From: Methanobacterium subterraneum
GTDB lineage: Archaea; Methanobacteriota; Methanobacteria; Methanobacteriales; Methanobacteriaceae
Reading direction: 5' to 3'
Length of the DNA stretch: 64,000 nucleotides
Assembly (NCBI RefSeq): GCF_002813695.1
Contig: NZ_CP017768.1
Coordinates: 1,854,501-1,918,500 of the forward strand
The translations under genes were made by a program, and so were the position numbers. The notes under the pieces were generated by a model, which saw nothing but the letters and a program-made list of their open reading frames with translations, was not told the DNA's origin and ran no database searches. Below, in pieces: positions 20,126-29,460 of this stretch. Within the stretch, counting starts at the first letter, position 1; each line of letters starts with the position of its first letter.

Positions 20126-20241
20126 AAAAAAGAATGCCCCTTAACACTAAAAATATTGGATTATCACTGACCTATCCAATTCAACAATCCAAAGATATTA
20201 TTCTCATTTTTTATTCCCTAAACATGCATTTAAAAATGTTT

Positions 20242-21396
20242 TTATAACCGGATAGCCCTTTCATGACGGAAGGATCTTACAGTACCCACAAATATCAGGA
20301 ATGATAGGATCAATGTGGGCAGTAGGTATAGCATGATTTCTGGTTGAATTCTTGGAGACACTGCTAGTTTCACCATTAACACCGTGGGTATGAAGTTGAA
20401 ACCCCCCTGGAATATTTCCGATTTCACAAAGAGGGGTATGAATAGTATGAAGGTTGCAAATACCAGTACCAGTGTTATTGCTGAGTTAGCCTCCTTGGTA
20501 CTGTCCACCAGCATGGATATGAGTATTCCCACCCCAATAAAAGCCAATCCCATGAAAAACAACACCACAATTAAAAGAACAGGATTGTATATGGGCACCC
20601 TTAATAGATTGAGCACTAGAATCCAAGCCAAACTCTGAATAAGGGAAAATAATAGGATAGGGATTATTTTACCAATTATCACCATGTAACTGGATAATGG
20701 AGTCATGAGCAGTACTTCAAAGGTTTTTCTCTCCTTCTCCCCTACCACGCTATCGGTTACTATATTGCTGGCCAAAAAGAAGGGTAAAAGGAGGATGAAT
20801 GGGACTATAAATCCGTAGATCACTTCCACAAAGTAGGGACTGTCCAGGGCTAAAGGCACCTGTTTATCCTGATTAACTTTAACTATTTCAAAGTTAACCG
20901 GGTTTAAAATGGTGTTTACCTGGGTTTCATTTAGTCCAGCATCCTTAAGGGATTTGTTGTTATTGTATTTGTCCGCTGCCTCGTTGATCTTGGTGGAAAC
21001 CACTGAATAGAAAACATTGGAGGTATCCACGTTCAATAGCACATCCCCAGTGGGAGAAAGATCAACTACCGCCACTAACTTCTCCCCAAGCTCAGTTTTA
21101 GCCTGATCAGTGCTGTTGTAATAGTTTAAAGTTAGTTTTTGTTCTTCCAAATACTGGGAGAGACTGGATCCATTCAAACTCTGCGGTAAACCTATATTAA
21201 TAGCCGAGGTCACCCCAATCTCATCCAGAAGGGCAGGGTCACTGGCCACGGAGGCTACTGCTACCAGACCCACCGCCCCCATTATTATGAAGACCTGGAC
21301 TAAGACTACCAGTATGTATATCCTGTTCTGGAGGATGTCCCTGGATTCTTTCCTGGCCAGGGCCAGTATTTTACGGATGGTGGTGGGGATTTTCAT
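20242..21396 (-). CDS. ABC-2 type (NatB-like) exporter permease
   Basis: 384 residues: one N-terminal membrane segment (28-50), a large extracytoplasmic domain (about 50-195), then five C-terminal membrane helices. The cytoplasmic coupling segment [18 protein letters not shown] is the NatB/ABC-2 signature and is shared with the permease at 27125-28318. An AGGAAAT site precedes the ATG. It is last in the minus-strand set FtsX permease, ATPase, this gene. Substrate unknown. Confidence 0.85.
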   Translation of the reverse strand: MKIPTTIRKILALARKESRDILQNRIYILVVLVQVFIIMGAVGLVAVASVASDPALLDEIGVTSAINIGLPQSLNGSSLSQYLEEQKLTLNYYNSTDQAKTELGEKLVAVVDLSPTGDVLLNVDTSNVFYSVVSTKINEAADKYNNNKSLKDAGLNETQVNTILNPVNFEIVKVNQDKQVPLALDSPYFVEVIYGFIVPFILLLPFFLASNIVTDSVVGEKERKTFEVLLMTPLSSYMVIIGKIIPILLFSLIQSLAWILVLNLLRVPIYNPVLLIVVLFFMGLAFIGVGILISMLVDSTKEANSAITLVLVFATFILFIPLFVKSEIFQGGFNFIPTVLMVKLAVSPRIQPEIMLYLLPTLILSFLIFVGTVRSFRHERAIRL

Positions 21397-21441
21397 ATTT
21401 CCTGTTTTTATTTTTTAGATTAGGGAGTATCTAATCAAATA

Positions 21442-22095
21442 TCACCCATATATATTTCCATCCCTCATTTCAACAGTTTTATGTGCGTATTCCGCAGCCA
21501 TAGGGTCGTGGGTGACTATGATAATACTCATCCCATCCTGGTTAAGATTGGTTAGAAGATCCATGATCATCCTACTATTGGCAGTGTCCAGTTCCCCGGT
21601 GGGCTCGTCTGCCAGAATTAACAGGGGATCGTTGGCCAGGGCGCGTGCTATGGCCACTCTTTGCTCTTCACCACCGGATAACTGAGTTGGTAGGCGGTCG
21701 TATTTACCTTCCAATCCAACACGATCCAGGATCTTGCGTGCCTTCTCTTTATCCGGTTTGATCATGGGTAACATTACATTTTCTTCTGCAGTTAGCTGGG
21801 AGAGGAGGTTGAAGCGCTGGAAAACAAAACCAATCTTGGTTCTCCTGAGTTTGGCCTGTTCTTTCCCGGATAGTTCTTTTACATTTTTGCCCTGGAGAAC
21901 CACTTCCCCCCGGGTGGGAAGATCCAGTATGCCTGCCATGTGGAGTAGGGTGGATTTACCTGAGCCAGAGGGACCCATAACTGCCAGGAATGACTTTTCT
22001 TCCAGTTTGAAGTTTACACCCTGCAGGGCGTTTATTTCCTCAGCACCCATTTTATATGTTTTCCATGCTTCTTTTATTTCAATTATATCAGTCAT
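21442..22095 (-). CDS. MacB/LolD-type ABC transporter ATPase
   Basis: About 217-residue nucleotide-binding subunit. Walker A is GPSGSGKST, the signature is [15 protein letters not shown] (EEQR in place of the usual QQQR), and Walker B is [12 protein letters not shown]. The start at ATG 22095 is preferred over the frame opening at 22116, because it overlaps the permease stop as ATGACTGA (translational coupling). It pairs with the FtsX-like permease upstream as an exporter or mechanotransducing complex. Confidence 0.9.
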   Translation of the reverse strand: MTDIIEIKEAWKTYKMGAEEINALQGVNFKLEEKSFLAVMGPSGSGKSTLLHMAGILDLPTRGEVVLQGKNVKELSGKEQAKLRRTKIGFVFQRFNLLSQLTAEENVMLPMIKPDKEKARKILDRVGLEGKYDRLPTQLSGGEEQRVAIARALANDPLLILADEPTGELDTANSRMIMDLLTNLNQDGMSIIIVTHDPMAAEYAHKTVEMRDGNIYG

Positions 22096-23179
22096 AGCGC
22101 AACGCCTCCACAACATTGAGTCTGGATGCCCTCCAGGCAGGGTAAAACCCTGCTAGAATACTTAGTAAGGTGGCGCCACCAACTACTGCCAGAACCAGCC
22201 ATATAGGCAGCATCTGAGCAAGGGTAGCATCTTCCATCCCTAATACTGGGCCTAAAAATATTATGGCCAGTTGCAGGAGAATTGCTGCCAGTATAAGGCC
22301 GATTAATGCTCCGATAAATCCCAGTAGTCCTGCTTCCATGAGTATACTGCCCAGAACTTCCTGGTTTGTGAATCCTATTGCCTTTAAAACTCCTATTTCA
22401 CGGGTTCTTTCGGTGACATTCACCAGCATGATGTTCACAATACTTATAACTCCTACAATGAGGCCTATGCTGGCAATAGCCCCTATGAAGAGCATTATTC
22501 CGTTCATCATTTCATCGATCTGTTTGGTAAAATCAGACTGAGTCATGGCCATGGTTCCCGGTACTTCACTTTCCACATCTTTTTTAGCAGATTCAGGGTC
22601 TCCCCGGGCACTGGCAGTTAAACTGGAAACTTTATTCTCGTTTAGGGGCAGGGCTTTGTCCACATCTAAAAACACGATTCCCATTCCCATCCCTGTGCTC
22701 TGCTGAGTTATTCCAGTTACAGTGAAGTCCTGATCTTTGATGGTGATTTTACTACCTATTTTATAACCAAATTTATCAACCAGGGACTGGTCAATTACCA
22801 CACCAGGAGTGCCGTTTAGCTTCACCTGATCCCAGTTGGATATTCCCAGTACAAATAGTGGAGTCCTGTTCATGTCGGTGGTGAACTGGGTTTCCTCTTT
22901 CACGTCGTAGATCTGGGACATGTTTTTAATTTTGGACACAGTTTCCGGGTTTAGATATGAATCACCACTGGATCCCATGAATGCTCCTCCTGAGCTGTTG
23001 TAGATTGACAGGTCCCCCATCATGGTTTCGGTCTGTTCTTTCATGTACGATGTCATCCCGGTACCAGCACCCATTAAAAGCACCAGAGTGGCCACACCAA
23101 TTATTATACCCAACATGGTCAGCGCACTTCTGAGCTTTCTTCTTTTAAGGTTTTTAAAGGAAAGTTTGTAAATACTCAT
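22088..23179 (-). CDS. MacB/FtsX-like ABC transporter permease
   Basis: 363-residue permease of the MacB family: first membrane helix at about 17-38 ([22 protein letters not shown]), a MacB periplasmic core domain (40-230), then three membrane helices with the FtsX motif [22 protein letters not shown]. It is first in its operon. Its promoter region is shared with the divergent MarR gene at 23379 and carries palindromic TTGCA motifs. Confidence 0.9.
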   Translation of the reverse strand: MSIYKLSFKNLKRRKLRSALTMLGIIIGVATLVLLMGAGTGMTSYMKEQTETMMGDLSIYNSSGGAFMGSSGDSYLNPETVSKIKNMSQIYDVKEETQFTTDMNRTPLFVLGISNWDQVKLNGTPGVVIDQSLVDKFGYKIGSKITIKDQDFTVTGITQQSTGMGMGIVFLDVDKALPLNENKVSSLTASARGDPESAKKDVESEVPGTMAMTQSDFTKQIDEMMNGIMLFIGAIASIGLIVGVISIVNIMLVNVTERTREIGVLKAIGFTNQEVLGSILMEAGLLGFIGALIGLILAAILLQLAIIFLGPVLGMEDATLAQMLPIWLVLAVVGGATLLSILAGFYPAWRASRLNVVEALRYD

Positions 23180-23224
23180 GTTCTTTACTCCATTTAATCT
23201 TTAACAATTCCTCCATATGAGTTA

Positions 23225-23273
23225 TTGCATTGCAAAATAATAGATTTGCAAAGATTAGTAATATATTTTTTGC
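23225..23273. promoter_or_regulatory. cluster of TTGCA palindromes, candidate operator
   Basis: TTGCATTGCAA (23225-23235) is a palindrome around one base and TTTGCAAA (23245-23252) is a perfect 8-bp palindrome 20 bases on. A TTTTTTGCA half-site follows at 23265-23273. They lie between the divergent FtsX-type permease and MarR genes, where a MarR dimer could regulate both directions. Confidence 0.4.
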
Positions 23274-23378
23274 ATGAGGTAACAACTGACCAATATACAA
23301 GTACGATTTTATTACAATAGAATATTATTAATATGAGTTTTTAAAATAAATTCCACAGTATAGTGGAGGAGTGGAAAT

Positions 23379-23819
23379 ATGGATGATGCAAAATTGATTG
23401 AACTTATTGATGCAATTTTTCTGTTTCATTATCCACATTTAGTGAAAAAACTTTTTGATAATCCAATTATAACAACCGAAATACCATTTTCTCATTGTCA
23501 AACATTAATACTTTTAAGAAAATTTGAGATTTTATCTATTTCTGAAATAAGGAATGCAATGAATATAAAAAAACAAAATATGACCTATATAATTAATCAA
23601 TTGGAAAAAAAAGGCTTAATTCAGAGATTACCCGATATAAAAGATCGTAGATTAGTTAAAATAAAAATTACAAATGAAGGTGAAGAGTATATCAATCGAT
23701 GGCAAATAGAAGCAATCAATAATATTAAAAAAAATTTATCAACATTGTGTAAAGAAGATTTAGAACTACTATTACAATCCATTAAAACAATAAAACTCGT
23801 TCTCCTTAAATTATCTTAA
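23379..23819 (+). CDS. MarR-family regulator at head of the peptide cassette
   Basis: 146-residue winged-helix protein. The HTH is at about 50-90 (LSISEIRNAMNIKKQNMTYIINQLEKKGLI), with wing DIKDRRLVKIKIT. A strong GGAGGAGTGG precedes the ATG. Its base composition is very AT-rich (11 G+C in the 60 bases 23521-23580), like the following peptide, radical SAM and exporter genes and unlike the ABC genes on either side. It is probably the local switch for the cassette or for the divergent ABC operon. Inducer unknown. Confidence 0.85.
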   Translation: MDDAKLIELIDAIFLFHYPHLVKKLFDNPIITTEIPFSHCQTLILLRKFEILSISEIRNAMNIKKQNMTYIINQLEKKGLIQRLPDIKDRRLVKIKITNEGEEYINRWQIEAINNIKKNLSTLCKEDLELLLQSIKTIKLVLLKLS

Positions 23820-23930
23820 GATATTTTCTTTTAAATTATACCCTAATTAGTCCAAAAATTCAATAATAAAATTTTAATACTAAAGAAATATTTATTAATA
23901 AATTATTAAATATCCATTAGCACCGGAATA

Positions 23931-23940
23931 AAGGAGGTGA
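23931..23940 (+). promoter_or_regulatory. near-perfect Shine-Dalgarno of the peptide gene
   Basis: AAGGAGGTGA, five bases before the ATG at 23946, matches the canonical complement of the 16S rRNA 3' end. It is what makes the short ORF behind it credible as a highly translated gene. Confidence 0.8.
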
Positions 23941-23945
23941 ATTCC

Positions 23946-24071
23946 ATGAATCCTGCGACATTAGGTGGAACTCCAGTATGTGGTGGCTGTTTAGCTTGTA
24001 TAGGGTGCGCTACTACACCTTTGTTAGCCTTTATAGGAGCTCTTTCAGCACTTGCCAAAAGCCAATATTAA
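23946..24071 (+). CDS. 41-residue cysteine-ladder peptide, putative sactipeptide-like RiPP precursor
   Basis: A short gene of 41 codons ending TAA. The N-terminal 11 residues (MNPATLGGTPV) would be a short leader. Then comes CGGCLACIGC, with Cys at 12, 15, 18 and 21 (C-x2-C-x2-C-x2-C), then a hydrophobic/small C-terminal half rich in A, L, G, S and T ending KSQY. From memory of the family, the thurincin H precursor is about 40 residues with a similarly short leader and four Cys at the same three-residue spacing; subtilosin A and thuricin CD are related. In such peptides the Cys sulfurs are cross-linked to alpha-carbons in the C-terminal half, forming a hairpin. It sits directly before a radical SAM/SPASM gene and an exporter. 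No gene for leader cleavage is nearby. Product and activity are inferred. Confidence 0.75.
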   Translation: MNPATLGGTPVCGGCLACIGCATTPLLAFIGALSALAKSQY

Positions 24072-24087
24072 TAAGTTGAAATAAGGG

Positions 24088-24119
24088 TGCCCAGGGAACA
24101 AAATCCCTGGGTGATTTTT
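24088..24119 (+). terminator. hairpin with T-tract between peptide gene and maturase (attenuator-like)
   Basis: CCCAGGGA (24090-24097) and TCCCTGGG (24104-24111) form a perfect 8-bp stem with loop ACAAAA. Two further G-T wobble pairs are possible, and TTTTT follows at 24115-24119. It lies 18 bases after the peptide stop and before the radical SAM gene. Partial termination here would give excess precursor over maturase. Confidence 0.65.
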
Positions 24120-24135
24120 ATAAGGTGGTGGTTAA

Positions 24136-25476
24136 TTGTCTAACAAAATATTTCCCGCGTTAAAAAAAGGTTATAATTTACATAAAGGTCCCAAATATGG
24201 TTATGTTTATCCATTTTCTTTAGGAAGTAATGATACTGGCCATGTTGTAAATAAAGATGCTGCTAGAATTCTAGATAAATGCGATGGTAAAACAAGTTTA
24301 GAAGACATCACCCGAAGACTTGCTATTCAAAATCAAGAAGATTATAATACTTTATTAAAGATTATAAAAACTTATCTGGAAAAATCTAAAACATTTATTG
24401 AAATATTTGATAAGAAAATGGACTTAAATTCTCAAAGTACTGGAAATTGGGATTTTCAAACTCCAACTCATGCATCTATAGAACTCACATATAAATGTAA
24501 TTTTTCGTGCAGGCATTGTTATATTAACAGCAGTCCCCAAAATGATGATTTTTGGAACAAAAATAAATTATTTGAAATATTATGTGATTTAAAAAAAATT
24601 GGAATTCTAATAGTCGAATTAACAGGAGGTGAACCTTTAGTTCATCCCGATTTTCCGCAGATTATTGAGCGTTGTTTGCAACTATTTCCTGTAATTGGGG
24701 TTGATACTAATGGTTATTTGCTTAAAAAACCTCTTCTAAAACTTATGAACAAATATAACAATAGAGTTTTTTTCCAAGTGGATATGCACGGTGATAATCC
24801 CAAATACGTTGATTGGTTTTGTAACCATGAAGGAGCATTTGAAAATGCTAAAAATGCAATAAAGATGTTAAGTAAAGAAAATTTTATAGTTCGAGCCGCA
24901 ATGACACTAACACCAATGAACATTGACCAGATCTTTTCCACAATATCATTAGTAAAAAATCTAGGCGCTACAAATATGATACTATCGACAGTAGTTCCAA
25001 CAGGCCGAGGTGTCTCTTCAGAACTTATTTTTTCCCCTGCAGATATGAAAGAGGTAATGAAGCAAGTGGAAAAGGCAAAAAAAAGATTTGGAGACTTTTT
25101 ATTTGAAGATCCTGAATACATACCAATTACAGAAAAAATGAAAAATAATAATCTCAACTGTGGAGCTGCAAGTAGATCTATATCTTTTACTCCCCATGGA
25201 GAAATAAAAATGTGCCCAATGTCTAATCCAAATGAGTTTTCTTTAGGAAATGTTTATAATGAAAATCTTCATACCATATTATCAAAAAATATATCTTCAT
25301 TACTGATTGAATTAAAGGATCCTAGATTAGAAATATGTGGTGAATGTGACCATTTATGGTATTGTCAAGGCTGTATAGCTCGCGGGATGCAGAAATATCA
25401 TGAAAATAAGGAATGCGTTTGGGGAAGAACCCCTCAATTATTATCAATTTTAGAGGAGGTTAAGAAATTTGGCTGA
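24136..25476 (+). CDS. radical SAM/SPASM peptide maturase with PqqD-like N-terminus
   Basis: 446 residues from TTG 24136, behind AAGGTGGTGG. Residues about 15-95 resemble a PqqD-type peptide-recognition domain (GYVYPFSLG..NKDAARILDKCDGKTSLEDI). The radical SAM core has CNFSCRHC (Cys121, 125, 128) for the SAM-bound [4Fe-4S] cluster and GGEP at 164-167. A C-terminal SPASM domain supplies Cys342, 360, 401, 404, 410, 413 and 427 for two auxiliary clusters. This architecture is that of enzymes forming thioether or C-C bonds in ribosomal peptides. With the Cys-ladder peptide directly upstream, thioether formation is the best guess. Its last 8 bases overlap the ATPase gene. AT-rich (17 G+C in 24841-24900). 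Confidence 0.9.
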   Translation: MSNKIFPALKKGYNLHKGPKYGYVYPFSLGSNDTGHVVNKDAARILDKCDGKTSLEDITRRLAIQNQEDYNTLLKIIKTYLEKSKTFIEIFDKKMDLNSQSTGNWDFQTPTHASIELTYKCNFSCRHCYINSSPQNDDFWNKNKLFEILCDLKKIGILIVELTGGEPLVHPDFPQIIERCLQLFPVIGVDTNGYLLKKPLLKLMNKYNNRVFFQVDMHGDNPKYVDWFCNHEGAFENAKNAIKMLSKENFIVRAAMTLTPMNIDQIFSTISLVKNLGATNMILSTVVPTGRGVSSELIFSPADMKEVMKQVEKAKKRFGDFLFEDPEYIPITEKMKNNNLNCGAASRSISFTPHGEIKMCPMSNPNEFSLGNVYNENLHTILSKNISSLLIELKDPRLEICGECDHLWYCQGCIARGMQKYHENKECVWGRTPQLLSILEEVKKFG

Positions 25477-26392
25477 AGTATTAATTGATCTTAAAGAAAT
25501 TCATCGCTTTTACGGAGATTTTGAAGCACTGAAAGGGATTTCTTTAAAAGTAGAAAAAGGGCAAATATTTGGATTTTTAGGACCTAATGGCTCAGGAAAG
25601 ACTACTACCATAAAATTAATACTGGGACTAATCAAACCATCATTTGGAACCGTTAGAGTAAGTGGAGGAGATCCTTACCCTAATAACCACCGGAATGTGC
25701 GGAAAAATATAGGTTCCATGTTGGAGCTTGATGGTTTATATGAAAAACTAACTGGGTTAGAGAATGTTATTTTTTGGGCTGAATTATTTGGCATAAATGG
25801 ATTAAAGGCCGTTAAACGGGCTAAAAAGGTTATTAAATTAGTCGAAATGTCAGAATGGGACAATATCCTAGTTTCCAAATATTCCTTTGGAATGCGTAAG
25901 CGATTGGCTCTTGCCAGAGCGCTGATTTCTGATCCAGATATAATCATACTAGATGAACCCACAGTAGGTGTTGACCCTGAAACGAGATACATCATCCGGA
26001 AAATGATGAAAAACTTAGCATCTCAAGGAAAAACCGTTTTTTTCTCTTCACATGATCTCGAAGAAATACAGAAAACCTGTACACATGTTGCGATTATAAA
26101 AAAAGGAAAAATAATTTCTAATGGTGCTTTAAATGATGTTTTAGCTCAATTTGGAAAGCCTAAACTATTCATTCGCTTTGAATCAGATTTTGACACAGAT
26201 TCTCTTGGCAAAAAATTGGAAAAAATGGGCTACCAAATTCACGTAGAAGGACCATTAATTTCCTTGTATCCGAAAAATGATTTAAATATTGATGATTTCT
26301 CTAAATATGGAATTATAGATAGTTGGAAAGTTGAATCTTCACTTGAAGAGGTTTATCTCAATTTGGTTACGGATAAAAAGGCGAAAACATGA
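25469..26392 (+). CDS. ABC transporter ATPase of the peptide cassette
   Basis: 307-residue ATPase of the BcrA/NatA (ABC-2 export) type. It has Walker A GPNGSGKTT, the signature YSFGMRKRLALARAL (degenerate LSGGQ) and Walker B IIILDEPTVGVDPE, followed by a C-terminal extension of about 90 residues. The start is TTG 25469 with GAGGAGGT eight bases upstream, overlapping the maturase stop. It overlaps the permease gene by ATGA. The tight coupling points to export of, or self-protection against, the modified peptide. Confidence 0.9.
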   Translation: MAEVLIDLKEIHRFYGDFEALKGISLKVEKGQIFGFLGPNGSGKTTTIKLILGLIKPSFGTVRVSGGDPYPNNHRNVRKNIGSMLELDGLYEKLTGLENVIFWAELFGINGLKAVKRAKKVIKLVEMSEWDNILVSKYSFGMRKRLALARALISDPDIIILDEPTVGVDPETRYIIRKMMKNLASQGKTVFFSSHDLEEIQKTCTHVAIIKKGKIISNGALNDVLAQFGKPKLFIRFESDFDTDSLGKKLEKMGYQIHVEGPLISLYPKNDLNIDDFSKYGIIDSWKVESSLEEVYLNLVTDKKAKT

Positions 26393-27111
26393 ATAATCCA
26401 ATTACTGCAGTTGTGTCAAAAGAGGTTAAAGAGGTATGGTTACGTAAAGATTATCTATTAACGCTCCTTTTAAACACGGTTATTTTTTTAGGAGTGGGTT
26501 ATATTTTTATCACCCAACCAACCCAAAATGAAACCATAAAAAAATTATTTATGGAACTAACTTTCGTGATCATCCCACCATTTGCCATGTGGATACTTAG
26601 CTTTCCGTTTATTCAAGAAAAATTTGGGGATGAAAAACTTCTACGAAGATTTGAATCTTTATTAACCACCCCAATTTCTCTTCCAAAATTATGGGGTGGT
26701 AAGATAATTTCCGTATTCTTTTTAAGTTATCCCATAATCATCCTCGTTGTTATGGTATTTTCATTTATTTGGTATTTTTTAGCTGGTTTAAACCCACTTG
26801 TTATTTTATCAATTCCAGTCTGGATAATGGCATTGATAATAACCCCGATGATCCCTATGATCTATGCCGCATTTTCATCATGGTCCATTTTAAGATTTAG
26901 TCACCCTCGATTAATGGAAGCCCTGAATTTCTTTGCAATTGGCCTTAGTGTGTTGGTATTCCTATCTTCTGGGAAAATTGTGGAATCTATTGCAAGTGGA
27001 CATATTGTAAACTGGTTAATCATAATTTACAGCATCATAGGGATTTTTTTGGCCGCATCTCTAGTTCTATTACTAATATACAAATTAGATAAAGAAAATG
27101 TGACATTATAA
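26389..27111 (+). CDS. ABC-2 type permease of the peptide cassette
   Basis: 240-residue integral membrane protein with six predicted helices (about 22-42, 56-76, 104-130, 137-162, 181-198, 210-233). No large outer domain, unlike the flanking NatB-type permeases. It partners with the ATPase whose stop codon it overlaps (ATGA at 26389). It is the last gene of the cassette and converges with the minus-strand permease at 27125, leaving only 13 bases between them. Confidence 0.88.
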   Translation: MNNPITAVVSKEVKEVWLRKDYLLTLLLNTVIFLGVGYIFITQPTQNETIKKLFMELTFVIIPPFAMWILSFPFIQEKFGDEKLLRRFESLLTTPISLPKLWGGKIISVFFLSYPIIILVVMVFSFIWYFLAGLNPLVILSIPVWIMALIITPMIPMIYAAFSSWSILRFSHPRLMEALNFFAIGLSVLVFLSSGKIVESIASGHIVNWLIIIYSIIGIFLAASLVLLLIYKLDKENVTL

Positions 27112-27124
27112 AGATTCCCCAAAA

Positions 27125-28318
27125 TTATCTTTTTTTAATACGAAGTAGTTGAAGTGTAAGTTTTAAGGGCCCAGGCCTTGGCCCGAACATTACATCATCC
27201 CTACCAAATAACCAGGCCGCAACTGTGAAGAATAATATGCTCAAAATAACCACACCACTTATGGATATGAGAATTTCGGGTATGGTGATGGTTTCACCGG
27301 CAAATAACCGCATGGCTGTGGTCATAGGGGAAATGTTGGCTGAATAACTTTTCCGGGAGATATATGCCAGAGCAGGGACTATCAGAAATCCTACCACCAC
27401 TATATATGCGAAGGTGATTCCGATTCCTGCTTCTTTGTAGTTCTTAGCGTAGGCGGCAATGATGGAAGTCAGGCCCACAATGGGCACCGCGGTGAGCACC
27501 ACCAATAGGTAAACCAGTATCGCATTTTGTATGGTAAACCCTGCAGCAATAAGCACTACCATCCACATAAGCACTTGTAATGCCGATATAATCACCACAG
27601 CCAAGCCCTTACCCAGGAGTATCTCCCAGGGGCGGATGGGCATGGCCACCAGAATTTCCCCGGTTTTGCGTTCCTTTTCACCCACCACACTATCAATGAG
27701 TATATTGCCAAACAGGAAGAGGGGTAGGAACAGGAGTACCACCAGCATCACCTTCCTGATAATCTGCATGGGAAGTGATTCCCCGGTTTTTTCTTCCTTT
27801 AATCCAGTTTGAGATGTGTTTTGAGGATTCGCATCCCTTAGGTAGGATTGGGTTAAAGCTGTGGAAACTGATTTGGTGGTGGTGTTGATCTCATCCTTGA
27901 TCACACTCCGCCGGGGATCAGCATAATCCAGATAGAGTACGGTGTCCACAATTTCCCCCTTCTGTATTCGTTCAATCGAATCAGGTGAAACTGTGTAAAA
28001 ACCGTTGGTTTCACCAGTTCCAATTCGACCGAGGGAACTGTTGCCATTAGTGGGGTGTATTTTTATTATCTCCGGGTTTATGCCCTTTTTAAACAATCCT
28101 CCCGGGTCATCCACGTCCAGGGTGGCAAAGTCAACCAGAGAAGGAGTTATGGAGAGCCCCTCTTCTGATTCTATGTTGGCGGCAAATGAGTTGAACATGA
28201 AGATCATCATGGCCAGGACTGATAACTGCATGAAGAAGATTAAAATGAATTTCTTACTCTTGAGGGTGTTTTTAAGCTCCCATCGAGTGATTACGCCGAA
28301 ATTCATGTTGAGTCTCAT
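27125..28318 (-). CDS. ABC-2 type (NatB-like) exporter permease
   Basis: 397 residues: membrane helix at about 26-45, an extracytoplasmic domain (45-185), then five or six helices. The coupling segment [19 protein letters not shown] closely resembles that of the permease at 20242-21396, so the two are paralogues. GAAAGGGAATA precedes the ATG. It is cotranscribed with the ATPase at 28428-29351, 109 bases upstream on the same strand. Probably a sodium/drug/peptide exporter; substrate unknown. Confidence 0.87.
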   Translation of the reverse strand: MRLNMNFGVITRWELKNTLKSKKFILIFFMQLSVLAMMIFMFNSFAANIESEEGLSITPSLVDFATLDVDDPGGLFKKGINPEIIKIHPTNGNSSLGRIGTGETNGFYTVSPDSIERIQKGEIVDTVLYLDYADPRRSVIKDEINTTTKSVSTALTQSYLRDANPQNTSQTGLKEEKTGESLPMQIIRKVMLVVLLFLPLFLFGNILIDSVVGEKERKTGEILVAMPIRPWEILLGKGLAVVIISALQVLMWMVVLIAAGFTIQNAILVYLLVVLTAVPIVGLTSIIAAYAKNYKEAGIGITFAYIVVVGFLIVPALAYISRKSYSANISPMTTAMRLFAGETITIPEILISISGVVILSILFFTVAAWLFGRDDVMFGPRPGPLKLTLQLLRIKKR

Positions 28319-28427
28319 ATTATTCCCTTTCTCATATAGACATATCCCCTATTGAGGAATACTCCGTATAATCCATATTTATTATAGTAATCATCGAATT
28401 CGGGGTTATTTAGGCATCTGGATAAAT

Positions 28428-29351
28428 TCACTGGGTGGTCTGAATGAAAACATCTTCCAGAGTGGGTTCCTTGGTGTTCACCGAAATAGCCTCTGCACCG
28501 AAAAGATCGATTATGTGTGAAATATCCTCCCGGGAACGCAGGGATATCAGGAACTGGTTACCCTCAAGATTCACACTCTCAACTGAATTAACAGCCATTA
28601 ACTGGCCATCATCAATCTTTTGAGGATCATGAACCCTGACTTGGAGTATTATATCTCCGTGTATCTTTTCCTTCAAATATTCAGGGGTGCCCATGTCGTG
28701 GATCTTCCCCTGATTCAGGATGGCCACCCGGTCACATAAGAGATCAGCCTCATCCATGTAGTGGGTGCAGAGAATAACTGTTTTATCTCCTTTAAGCTCC
28801 TTGATGAAGTTGCGTATGGCTCTGGAAGTGGTAGGGTCCAGTCCCATGGTTGGTTCGTCAAATATGATAACCTCCGGGTCATGGATCAACGCCCGGGCAA
28901 TTCCAATTCTCTGGCGTAGACCCTTGGAGAAGGTGTTAATACGGTCATCTGCACGGTGGCTCATTCCCACCAGTTCCAGGAGCTCATCTATCCTCCCATC
29001 AATACTGTTTTTTGGAACTCCGTAGAGTTCTCCAAAGTATTTTAGAAGATCTCGTGCCTTGAACCGTTCGTAAAGATTGGGTTCCTCTGGTAAGTATCCA
29101 ATCATGGATTTGATTTTGATCTGATCGTGGTGGATGCTGTATCCCCCCACAGTCACTTCTCCAGAGTTTGGTTGTAGTATGCAACAGATGATCCTGATGG
29201 CAGTGGTTTTACCTGCACCGTTGGGCCCAATGAGCCCCAGTAGTTCTCCTTTTTTTATCTCCAGATTGAGATTTTCCAGTGCCCTGATGCGTCCAAAAGA
29301 CTTGTTTAAAGAGTCTATTTTAATCATTACATTGTCTGAGTTCAAGTCCAC
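28428..29351 (-). CDS. ABC transporter ATPase (NatA/CcmA type)
   Basis: 307-residue nucleotide-binding subunit. Walker A GPNGAGKTT, signature FSKGLRQRIGIARAL, Walker B VIIFDEPTMGLDP and a C-terminal extension. The start is GTG 29351 with GTGGAG just before; an internal ATG 24 bases on would give a protein starting MIKIDSL. It pairs with the NatB-like permease downstream. Confidence 0.9.
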   Translation of the reverse strand: MDLNSDNVMIKIDSLNKSFGRIRALENLNLEIKKGELLGLIGPNGAGKTTAIRIICCILQPNSGEVTVGGYSIHHDQIKIKSMIGYLPEEPNLYERFKARDLLKYFGELYGVPKNSIDGRIDELLELVGMSHRADDRINTFSKGLRQRIGIARALIHDPEVIIFDEPTMGLDPTTSRAIRNFIKELKGDKTVILCTHYMDEADLLCDRVAILNQGKIHDMGTPEYLKEKIHGDIILQVRVHDPQKIDDGQLMAVNSVESVNLEGNQFLISLRSREDISHIIDLFGAEAISVNTKEPTLEDVFIQTTQ

Positions 29352-29460
29352 ATCTCCACGCGGGATTTTAAAATAATAATTCCTTATTATTTACTTGTAT
29401 TCCATCTTCTTTATTTATTTAACCAAAACCCAAGATTTGGCCTCTTTTACTAGGATAATT

